A stretch of DNA of 7,168 nt, from assembly GCA_937870805.1 (NCBI GenBank), contig CALMZT010000413.1, positions 1 through 7,168 of the forward strand, in the 5' to 3' direction. Below are positions 1-5,657 of this stretch, in pieces. Within the stretch, counting starts at the first letter, position 1, and the number at the start of each line of letters is the position of its first letter. The notes under the pieces were generated by a model, which worked only from the letters and a program-made list of their open reading frames with translations, was not told the DNA's origin and did not search any database. A program made the position numbers and the translations under genes. The stretch is from an uncultured Chloroflexota bacterium (lineage in GTDB: Bacteria > Chloroflexota > Anaerolineae > Aggregatilineales > Phototrophicaceae).

Positions 1-1004
1 GCTCTGTGCTGAAGGCTTACACGGCTGAACAATTCGACGGACGGGGCTACACCTTCAATCTCTCCAACGAAATTGAGGGGTTTGTGTTTCGCGGACGCCA
101 TGCTGAACAGCGCTACGCTGAAACAGGCACGTTTGATTTCGTGTCTACCGGTGGTTATTATCATTCACTCCCCGGTGACTCGCTGCGCTCATTTATCGAC
201 AGAGCCGCAGAAGTCCAGCGCGCGATGGGCTTCGCCAACGAAAAAGATCACCCCGAAGTCGCGCCTTCACAGTTTGAAATGAACTATTCCTATGCTGAAG
301 CGGTGGTCGCCGCCGATCAGGTACAACTCTACAAGCTGATTTGCCGTCAGGTGGCGCAGCAGTTGGATTTAACTGCCAGCTTCCTGCCCAAGCCTGTGAC
401 AGGCGTCAACGGCAACGGTATGCACACTAACATGTCCATCTCCTGCGATGATGTCAATCAGTTCTATGATGGCGAAGGCAAGGATGGCGTTTCTGATTTC
501 GCGTGGGACTTTGTGCAGCGCATTCTGAATCATGGGCGCGACATCTGCTTGATTCTCAATCCCAGCGTCAATGCTTATCGCCGTCTTGATCCGCACTTTG
601 AAGCACCAAACCAGATCAAAGCGTCGGCGATTGATCGCGGCAGTATGGTACGTATTCCCATCGGCAACTCGCGTTCGGCGCGCATTGAAGTGCGTTCGAT
701 TGCGCCCGATGCCAATCCTTATCTGGCGATTTATACGCTGTTCAGAACAGGACTTGAAGGAGTACAGGGCAATCAAGTCGCGCCTGACGCTATCCTTCCT
801 GACAACATTTACGACGCGATTGCCGATTTCCAAGCCAGCGATTTTGTCAAGTCGCTGTTAGGAAGCGAAGTCACCGAAAAGTACGCGGGGCTGAAGACCG
901 CTTCTGCTGATCGCTGCCCGCGTATCCTCGGCACGCAAATCAAGCCTGCTGAAGTGCAGTTCCATCACGAAGTCACCAACCAGTATCTCTGGAATCAGTT
1001 CTAG
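1..1004 (+). CDS. glnA: Type I glutamine synthetase, 5'-truncated by the window edge
   Basis: Glutamine synthetase makes glutamine from glutamate, ammonia and ATP in the cytoplasm, the main entry of ammonia into metabolism. About 332 residues are present; family members have roughly 440-470, so the beta-grasp N-terminus lies upstream and the GTG at 6 is an internal valine. Numbering from that codon, the catalytic-domain motifs appear in order: NEIEGF (21-26), HPEVAPSQFEM with metal-binding glutamates (82-92), the ATP-site signature KPVTGVNGNGMH (129-140), NPSVNAYRRL (185-194) and RSARIEVR (223-230) before NPYLA. The stretch where enteric enzymes carry the adenylylation tyrosine (NLYDLPPEE-like) is shortened and lacks that motif, so control by adenylyltransferase is unlikely (inference). 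It ends in TAG followed by an intrinsic terminator. The family is certain; the symbol is less so, because distant GlnA-like paralogues such as gamma-glutamylpolyamine synthetases share these motifs. Confidence 0.93.
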   Translation, partial: SVLKAYTAEQFDGRGYTFNLSNEIEGFVFRGRHAEQRYAETGTFDFVSTGGYYHSLPGDSLRSFIDRAAEVQRAMGFANEKDHPEVAPSQFEMNYSYAEAVVAADQVQLYKLICRQVAQQLDLTASFLPKPVTGVNGNGMHTNMSISCDDVNQFYDGEGKDGVSDFAWDFVQRILNHGRDICLILNPSVNAYRRLDPHFEAPNQIKASAIDRGSMVRIPIGNSRSARIEVRSIAPDANPYLAIYTLFRTGLEGVQGNQVAPDAILPDNIYDAIADFQASDFVKSLLGSEVTEKYAGLKTASADRCPRILGTQIKPAEVQFHHEVTNQYLWNQF

Positions 1005-1017
1005 CTTGTCGATTGCT

Positions 1018-1049
1018 GTGGGGCGTTGTTGAAGCGCCCCATTTATATT
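1018..1049 (+). terminator. Intrinsic terminator after glutamine synthetase
   Basis: GGGGCG at 1020-1025 pairs with CGCCCC at 1035-1040. A flanking T-A pair and possible G-T wobbles extend the stem, the loop is about nine bases, and a T-rich run (ATTTATATT) follows from 1041. It begins 15 bp after the glutamine synthetase stop codon and separates that gene from the CHAD gene. Confidence 0.75.
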
Positions 1050-1096
1050 GTCTATCGTTCACAAATGAGAAGCAGCCCGTGTAGAATACAATCCTT

Positions 1097-1257
1097 TTAA
1101 CGCTACCTTAACACTGAACCCCGTACTGAAACATCGCATCATAATCCCTCACCCTGCTCAGGCTGCCGTAAATAAAATAGTAATTCCGATTAGAGGGAAA
1201 CTCTTAACACACACGTAGGTTATTCTTAACCTAAAATACCCTTAAACATCCTATAAT
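1097..1257 (+). promoter_or_regulatory. Promoter of the CHAD gene with Pho-box-like TTAAC repeats
   Basis: A perfect -10 hexamer TATAAT lies at 1252-1257, 36 bp before the first CHAD ATG. No good TTGACA stands at 17 bp spacing. Instead, same-strand hexamers TTAACG (1097), TTAACA (1108), TTAACA (1204) and TTAACC (1226) occur, plus a weaker TTAAAC (1242). The first two start 11 bp apart and the next two 22 bp apart, which is one and two helical turns. This resembles the PhoP/PhoB box layout (TTAACA-type hexamers with ~5-bp gaps in Bacillus, CTTAACCT-type octamers with 3-bp gaps in cyanobacteria). The 1204 and 1226 copies would lie at about -60 and -38 from a start near 1264. The -10 box is well supported; the regulator is inference. 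No gene or other structure is evident in the rest of 1050-1293. Confidence 0.5.
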
Positions 1258-1293
1258 CATGCCTTAATCTTTTCTTGTACTTAAAAAGGGCGA

Positions 1294-2310
1294 ATGCGTA
1301 TGGAAGAATACATTGCTCAATTGGAGGCACAGGTCCAGCCTGTTGCGCCCGATGACCCGATGGCTGAGGTGGGGCGCAAAGTCTTACTGGGTGATTTTAT
1401 CAAGATGCTTAAACATGAAGCAGGCGCGTGCAGCGGCGAAGATCCCGAAGATGTGCATGATATGCGCGTCGCCACCCGTCGGATGCGCAGCGCGTTCCGC
1501 CTCTTTGAAAGCTATTTCAAGCCAAAATGGGTGAACGGTTATCAGCGCCGGTTGCGCAAAATCGCGCGCGCGTTGGGTGCGGTGCGTGACTTAGACGTGT
1601 TGATTCAAGGCGTAGAAGAATATGCTGCATCACTAGGCATCGCTCCCCGAACTTCACACAAGAAACTGACTGAAGAAGAGAAAGCCGCACGCGAAGCTGC
1701 CAGAGGGCAAGCCGCAGAACAACAAATGGCGCTCGGTGAAGCGGTGGCGCTGGTCAGGGCACAGCGCGATGAGGCGCGTGAAGAGTTGATCGACGTGTTG
1801 AGCAGCAAGAATTACCGCCGCTTTGTGAAGGAGTTCGGTGAATTTCTGACGACGGCGGGGCAGGGTGTGGGCAAAGATTCTAGCTATCCGGTAGGGTTGA
1901 TGCTGCCCAACGTCATCTATCAACAATTGATGGAAGTGCGCGTCCACGATCACGAAGTAGAAGATCACACGGTAGAAACGCTGCACGCGCTGCGTGTGGA
2001 GTTCAAGCGGCTGCGCTATCGCGTGTCGTTCTTTGAAGACGTGTTAGGCAAAGAAGCCGACGACTTCATTGATGAACTCAAGAAAATTCAGGATCACCTT
2101 GGACGGCTGAACGATGTCGTTGTTGCGCAAAGCGTGCTCGGTGAATTGTTAGAAGACCTGGGCGAAACACAAGCCGCTGCGCTGCAAACTTATCTGGACA
2201 AATTAGCAACAGAACAGGTCACGCTCCAGGATTCGTTCGTGCAGATTTGGCACCACTTTAATACAAAGACCGTACAGCGAAAACTGGCGCTGGCAGTCGC
2301 GGGTGTTTAA
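1294..2310 (+). CDS. CHAD domain-containing protein (polyphosphate-binding type)
   Basis: This is a complete 338-residue, soluble, all-helical protein. CHAD domains bind inorganic polyphosphate through conserved histidines and many Arg/Lys on paired helical bundles, and often associate with polyphosphate granules. Both internal repeats are visible: VHDMRVATRRMRSAF (54-68), followed by RRLRKIARALGAVRDLDVL, and then TLHALRVEFKRLRYRVSFF (229-247), followed by KKIQDHLGRLNDVVVA. Between them, about 120-170 is a Glu/Ala/Lys/Arg-rich linker, probably a long charged helix or coiled coil, which makes the protein somewhat longer than a minimal CHAD domain. No CYTH/triphosphatase domain is fused. An AAGGG at 1286-1290 precedes two in-frame ATGs, at 1294 (3-nt gap) and 1300 (9-nt gap). 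The second has the better spacing and would drop only Met-Arg. The TAA stop overlaps the stop of the convergent glycosyltransferase gene. Domain call is firm; biological role is inferred. Confidence 0.93.
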   Translation: MRMEEYIAQLEAQVQPVAPDDPMAEVGRKVLLGDFIKMLKHEAGACSGEDPEDVHDMRVATRRMRSAFRLFESYFKPKWVNGYQRRLRKIARALGAVRDLDVLIQGVEEYAASLGIAPRTSHKKLTEEEKAAREAARGQAAEQQMALGEAVALVRAQRDEAREELIDVLSSKNYRRFVKEFGEFLTTAGQGVGKDSSYPVGLMLPNVIYQQLMEVRVHDHEVEDHTVETLHALRVEFKRLRYRVSFFEDVLGKEADDFIDELKKIQDHLGRLNDVVVAQSVLGELLEDLGETQAAALQTYLDKLATEQVTLQDSFVQIWHHFNTKTVQRKLALAVAGV

Positions 2311-3692
2311 TTTTTCGGCGTGGGTGGTGCGAAGCGCTGGTAGAGGCGTTGAAGAGCATAAGTGAATCCGAGCGCGGCGATTAAACCCAACGGCGGATAT
2401 ACCAGCAGATAGTAACGCTGCCATTCCAGCGGAGTCAGCAGCAGCGCCGCCAGCATAACGGCAAGCGTCCAGCCACCAATGACAAAGCGCACAGCAGATT
2501 CAATACGCTTTTCACGCAGCAGTGCGTATATGCCGATAATAAACAATGCCAGCAGTAGGACTCCGCCGAAGGTTGAGCCACCGATACTGATACCTTGCAG
2601 CAGCGAACTTTCATAGCGTGTGATTTCACCACCGATGTAGTCTTGCCATGCGGGAACTTCATAATACTGCGGCAGGGCGATGAACACCTGTCGCCAGAAA
2701 CCGCCGAGTGCGTCACCGTTGTTGCTGCCGAACGCGCTCACTTGAATGTTCAGCAGATTTTGCCGATCTTGCAGCGCCATGATCGTGCGCCCGATAGGAT
2801 CATTCCACCACACCGGATTGAGCGCGACAAAGACAACCGCCGTCACGACACTGGCTATCACAAGTCCAGCGATGCCATACCCAAGCGTGCGCAGGCGTTG
2901 CGATGTGGCGCGCAGCGATAAGATAACAATGTAGACCAGGCACGCCCCGAACACGCCAATCAGCACGAACACGGTGATTTGTTTGCTGGACAACGCAAGT
3001 CCGCTGACGATGCCAAGTGTTATTGCAGAGAGCCAGCGTAGGGACAGCACATGTCTTGCTCCTACAGAAGATGTCCACGTTCTTAGAAACCATGTGCCTG
3101 CCAGCACGACGAGTAGACAAAACAGCGTCACGCTGCCTTCCATCATCATGCGCCGCCCGTTGAGCAGCAGCACCGGATTGAGCGCATAATACAGACTGGC
3201 GAGATAAGCCACAGGTGCGCCGCCAAGCTGCCAGCCCAACGCAAAGACGACGAACACGCCTGTTGCCAGCAAGATTGATGACGACCAGCGCGCGGCGTGA
3301 AGCAATCCTTCCGGCGGCATGTGACCGTTCTGCATGTTGTAGTTGTAATCGCCGCCCCAATCCCACGTCTCGTTGAGATCATTCAGCGTATAGCCTGCCA
3401 AATGCCACGCGAAGCCCGCCAGCAGCTTGCTCACAATGCCATTACGTAAGCGAATATCCTGCTCCAAAGGACTCAGAGGCGTCTCGTTGTAGAGTATTCG
3501 GCTGATGTCACCTTGAACGATCCAGTAGTCGTAATCGCGGCTGGCGAACAGAATCGTTGCTTCGTCGCCATGAAACGGGACGAGGGGCGTGCCTGCGAGG
3601 ATGTAGGCGGCAAGCGCAAGAAGGAATAAAGAATGAGCAAGGAGTGGAAAGTGAAAAGTAGAAAGTGATGAGTGATGGGTGATGGGTTTCAA
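2307..3692 (-). CDS. Polytopic GT-C family glycosyltransferase (PMT/ArnT-like), start uncertain
   Basis: This 461-residue integral membrane protein has about ten hydrophobic segments (near 17-36, 137-156, 158-176, 187-205, 219-236, 238-258, 271-291, 376-393, 403-421, 428-448). Proteins of this kind transfer a sugar from a polyprenyl-phosphate donor to protein, lipid or glycan on the outer membrane face. The GT-C hallmark is an acidic pair in the first extracytoplasmic loop, seen here as PFHGDEA (39-45). Other expected elements are GRRMMMEGSV (179-188), GLALSSKQIT (231-240) before a membrane helix, and LEWQRYYLLVYPPL (422-435) near the end. The donor and acceptor cannot be read from the sequence. 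The only usable in-frame start is a TTG at 3690-3692 with no Shine-Dalgarno, and residues 3-17 are encoded by a heptamer tandem repeat. The N-terminus is therefore doubtful. The stop overlaps that of the convergent CHAD gene by 4 bp. Confidence 0.85.
   Translation of the reverse strand: MKPITHHSSLSTFHFPLLAHSLFLLALAAYILAGTPLVPFHGDEATILFASRDYDYWIVQGDISRILYNETPLSPLEQDIRLRNGIVSKLLAGFAWHLAGYTLNDLNETWDWGGDYNYNMQNGHMPPEGLLHAARWSSSILLATGVFVVFALGWQLGGAPVAYLASLYYALNPVLLLNGRRMMMEGSVTLFCLLVVLAGTWFLRTWTSSVGARHVLSLRWLSAITLGIVSGLALSSKQITVFVLIGVFGACLVYIVILSLRATSQRLRTLGYGIAGLVIASVVTAVVFVALNPVWWNDPIGRTIMALQDRQNLLNIQVSAFGSNNGDALGGFWRQVFIALPQYYEVPAWQDYIGGEITRYESSLLQGISIGGSTFGGVLLLALFIIGIYALLREKRIESAVRFVIGGWTLAVMLAALLLTPLEWQRYYLLVYPPLGLIAALGFTYALQRLYQRFAPPTPKN
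3643..3684. repeat. Heptanucleotide tandem repeat (six units)
   Basis: Read on the + strand, six consecutive 7-bp units run AGTGGAA, AGTGAAA, AGTAGAA, AGTGATG, AGTGATG, GGTGATG, with a GGT remnant after. They resemble the short tandem heptamer repeats found in intergenic DNA of cyanobacteria and some Chloroflexota. Here the array is inside the apparent 5' end of the glycosyltransferase frame, where it encodes a His/Ser/Thr/Phe-rich stretch. Confidence 0.8.
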
Positions 3693-3704
3693 GTTGGCAT
3701 GGTG

Positions 3705-3731
3705 TAGGGGCGCACAGCACGCTGCGCCCTG
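3705..3731. repeat. Palindromic intergenic repeat, copy 1
   Basis: GGGCGCA at 3708-3714 pairs with TGCGCCC at 3723-3729 around an 8-nt loop, flanked by GTAGG on the left. It sits just after the VOC stop codon and could act as a transcript-end hairpin, though it has no clean T-tract. It shares the GTAGGGGCGCA / CTGCGCCC arms with the copy near 5113-5152, so the two belong to one dispersed family. Confidence 0.7.
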
Positions 3732-3737
3732 AAATAG

Positions 3738-4142
3738 TTAGCCGCTAACGGGTACTTCGGACATGATACCGATGAGATTATGGTCGGGGTCACGGAAAAA
3801 TGCCATCCACAAATCGACAGTACCCAGACGTGCGATGATATGCGGCTTGTCGTCCACCGCTACTCCACGCGCGGCAAGAGTTTCATAGGTACTGTGAATG
3901 TCATTGACCTTGAAGTACAACACTGAGTTGTTGCCAATTCTGCCGTTTTCAGCCGCACTTTCGGGTTCGCCGAGCATCAAGCGAACACCGCCGAGATCGA
4001 AAAACGCAAGTTTGGGCGGCGCGGAAAACAGGAACGGCACACCAAGTGTGTCCTTATAAAACGCTGTTGCGGTGTCGATGTTGCTGACGACGTGCGCAAT
4101 TTGTCCGATTGCCGAGAGATTTAAGGCTGTTTGTGTGGACAT
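3738..4142 (-). CDS. VOC (glyoxalase/bleomycin resistance) superfamily protein
   Basis: This complete 134-residue cytoplasmic protein has two beta-alpha-beta-beta-beta modules (about 12-62 and 72-129), as in the vicinal-oxygen-chelate fold. Family members are metal-dependent isomerases, dioxygenases or drug/toxin-binding proteins. Visible landmarks are QIAHVVSNIDTATAFYKDTLG at the first strand and helix, LAFFDLGGVRLMLGEPE, VLYFKVNDIHSTYETLAARG, and FRDPDHNLIGIMSE at the end. Candidate metal ligands are His17, Glu59 or Glu61, His101 and Glu129, approximating the usual His/Glu-x-His/Glu set, so catalysis is possible but the substrate cannot be named. The ATG at 4140-4142 has a good AGGAG (4148-4152, minus sense) 5 nt upstream. 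The AraC-family gene lies 92 bp upstream on the same strand, suggesting co-regulation. The stop is followed at once by a palindromic repeat. Confidence 0.9.
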   Translation of the reverse strand: MSTQTALNLSAIGQIAHVVSNIDTATAFYKDTLGVPFLFSAPPKLAFFDLGGVRLMLGEPESAAENGRIGNNSVLYFKVNDIHSTYETLAARGVAVDDKPHIIARLGTVDLWMAFFRDPDHNLIGIMSEVPVSG

Positions 4143-4170
4143 GAGAACTCCTGAGGGTTTTAGCTGTCGG

Positions 4171-4186
4171 TTGGTGATGACGCCAA
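4171..4186. promoter_or_regulatory. Possible operator (inverted repeat) ahead of the VOC gene
   Basis: TTGGTG-ATGA-CGCCAA is a near-perfect inverted repeat with one mismatch in six pairs. It lies in the 92-bp gap between the AraC-family stop and the VOC start, about 30 bp upstream of the VOC ATG. A TTTACA that could serve as a -35 element lies upstream of it in minus sense, but no convincing -10 follows. The AraC neighbour or another regulator might bind here. The evidence is weak, as a short palindrome of this quality can arise by chance. Confidence 0.2.
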
Positions 4187-4234
4187 TTGATACAGTGATT
4201 GTAAATCTGTTCTAGAGTGTGCGCTTCTTCAAAA

Positions 4235-5107
4235 TCACCTTTTTTGCTGGCGAAATTCTGTCGGCGAAATCCCGAAGCGACGGCGGAACAACCAGCTAAA
4301 TGCCCCCAAGCTCTCGAAACCAACGGCGAAACAAATGTCGGTGATGGAGTGTTCGCGGTGTAACAAGAGACGCTGGGCTTCTTCAAGCCGTTTGCTGGTG
4401 ATGAACTGGTGCGGCGTTTGCCCGAACAACTGCTTAAAGGTACGCAGCAGATGATTGGGCGAAAGGCAGGCGACATCGGCTAATTCTGAGAGCGTGATGG
4501 GCGTGTTAAAGAGGGCGGTGGCATAATCGCGGGCACATTGCAGGCGTCGATAGAGTTCTTCGCGCGTGGCGGGACGTGCAGCAGGCAGTGCCTCAACTTC
4601 TTGATAGACGTTGTGATGAACTTGCAAAAGTCGCTGCATCAAGCGATGTAATTGTTCTTCCAGCCAACCTTGGGTTGCGTGTCCGACTTCTATTCCAGCG
4701 TGCAGTTGCAGGATGGCAGGTGAAAGCAGCGCGTCGTGAGGATAGGTTTTTTCAAAGAACAACAGTGGCGCAGTTTGTTTAAAGGGATCAGACAGTACAT
4801 TGTCGTCGGGCGTTGTCAGGCTGCGGCGCACCTCTTCGGCAAAGCCTGCTGCGAAAAACACGCAAAAGGAGTCCATTGGCGCAGTTGAGGCAATTTGTAT
4901 CGTGTACCGCCGCCCGTGATTGAGGACAAGATGCGTGCCTTCACCGACGAGATAACGATTACGCCCTACTTCATAAAACGCCTGTCCTCCAAAGAACGAT
5001 TTAATGGATAGCAAGCCAACACCTGCCCCATCGTAATCACGATAGCCTTTTTCGTGCAGGATATAGCTTTGTTGTGGAGTGGAAGATGTTGGGATAGGAA
5101 TAATCAT
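4235..5107 (-). CDS. AraC family transcriptional regulator
   Basis: The protein is 290 residues from the ATG at 5105-5107. The C-terminal ~95 residues form a complete AraC/XylS DNA-binding domain. HTH1 is around 206-228 (LSELADVACLSPNHLLRTFK), leading into QLFGQTPHQFITSKRLEEAQ, and HTH2 is around 254-280 (SITDICFAVGFESLGAFSWL) followed by FRRRFGISPTEFR, the conserved family end. The N-terminal half looks like a cupin-like sensory domain, with alternating short strands, GEGTHLVLNHGRRYTI near 56-70 and AAGF near 86-89. The ligand cannot be read. The frame extends upstream to a GTG at 5128, but that codon lies inside a palindromic repeat, so the ATG is preferred even though no clear Shine-Dalgarno precedes it. 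Its closest same-strand downstream neighbour is the VOC gene, its likely target. Family is certain; regulon is inference. Confidence 0.92.
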   Translation of the reverse strand: MIIPIPTSSTPQQSYILHEKGYRDYDGAGVGLLSIKSFFGGQAFYEVGRNRYLVGEGTHLVLNHGRRYTIQIASTAPMDSFCVFFAAGFAEEVRRSLTTPDDNVLSDPFKQTAPLLFFEKTYPHDALLSPAILQLHAGIEVGHATQGWLEEQLHRLMQRLLQVHHNVYQEVEALPAARPATREELYRRLQCARDYATALFNTPITLSELADVACLSPNHLLRTFKQLFGQTPHQFITSKRLEEAQRLLLHREHSITDICFAVGFESLGAFSWLFRRRFGISPTEFRQQKR

Positions 5108-5112
5108 TGTGT

Positions 5113-5152
5113 TAGGAGGGCGCAGCACGTAAGCGAAGCGACTGCGCCCCTA
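5113..5152. repeat. Palindromic intergenic repeat, copy 2
   Basis: GGGCGCAG at 5118-5125 pairs with CTGCGCCC at 5142-5149. An outer TAGG...CCTA extends the arms with a 2-nt irregularity, and the 16-nt loop contains AAGCGAAGCG. It fills most of the 55-bp gap between the carrier-protein stop and the AraC start, so it may end or attenuate the carboxylase transcript. It is related to the copy near 3705-3731 through shared arm sequence. Confidence 0.75.
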
Positions 5153-5162
5153 CATGAAGTCA

Positions 5163-5657
5163 TTAAACGATGGTGACGAGTACCTTACCCTGTTCGACGC
5201 TTTGCTGTGGTTGCACACTGACGCGCGCGACCACACCATCACGCGGCGTTTTGAGTTCGTTTTGCATCTTCATCGATTCGAGGATAATAACGGTTTCGCC
5301 CGCTTTCACGGCTTGTCCTTCAGTCACGGGAATAGCCGCGATAAGTCCGGGCATAGGCGATTTGATAGAGATTTCGCCTGTGTCGGCAACCGTACCACCG
5401 CGCCGCATACTCAATAGCTGTGCGCGTTCATCCAGCACCTTACCCGTAAACAAGCGCCCGCCCATCAGCACTTCGACCTCGCCGTTGCGCTCGTCAACGA
5501 CGACTTCGTGCGATTTGGTTTGCATGATGACCGAATACTGCGAAGGACCGAGCGCAAGAAAGTTCACATCGCGTTTTTCGCCGTTGACCAGCAGATTGCC
5601 ATCGTTGGTGATTTCGATGTCGAATTTTTGTCCGTTGATGGTTGTGACGTATCTCAT
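5163..5657 (-). CDS. accB: Biotin carboxyl carrier protein of an acyl-CoA carboxylase
   Basis: This 164-residue protein carries the biotin that shuttles carboxyl groups from biotin carboxylase to a carboxyltransferase, in fatty-acid precursor synthesis or propionyl-CoA metabolism. The C-terminal biotinyl domain runs from about 97 to 164: SPMPGLIAAIPVTEGQAVKAG, then ESMKMQNE (127-134) with Lys130 as the biotinylation site, then GVVARVSVQPQQSVEQGKVL. The common AMKM is SMKM here, a natural variant. Residues 1-90 are a beta-rich N-terminal part without an obvious Ala/Pro linker, which fits the carrier subunit of propionyl-/acetyl-CoA carboxylases better than the E. coli AccB N-terminus. The ATG at 5655-5657 is favoured over the upstream TTG because GGGAGAG (5667-5673) lies 9 nt before it and it forms an ATGA overlap with the biotin carboxylase stop, which implies translational coupling. 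Confidence 0.93.
   Translation of the reverse strand: MRYVTTINGQKFDIEITNDGNLLVNGEKRDVNFLALGPSQYSVIMQTKSHEVVVDERNGEVEVLMGGRLFTGKVLDERAQLLSMRRGGTVADTGEISIKSPMPGLIAAIPVTEGQAVKAGETVIILESMKMQNELKTPRDGVVARVSVQPQQSVEQGKVLVTIV

Noticed and set aside
369..833. A 154-codon open frame on the - strand
   Set aside because: It lies antisense inside the glutamine synthetase catalytic domain and shows no protein-like motifs.
2800..3366. A 188-codon open frame on the - strand
   Set aside because: It is out of frame with the glycosyltransferase, rich in Arg/Cys/His with no membrane segments, and typical of a shifted reading of the same gene.
3690..3700. ATG at 3698-3700 (minus) as the glycosyltransferase start
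   Set aside because: It is in a different frame and meets a TGA after three codons.
3643..3732. CRISPR array
   Set aside because: The repeats are contiguous 7-mers and a single hairpin, with no spacers of regular length and no cas genes.
5108..5128. GTG start giving the AraC protein seven more residues
   Set aside because: The codon lies in the arm and loop of a palindromic repeat, and the extra residues would be encoded by that repeat; the ATG at 5105-5107 is more plausible.
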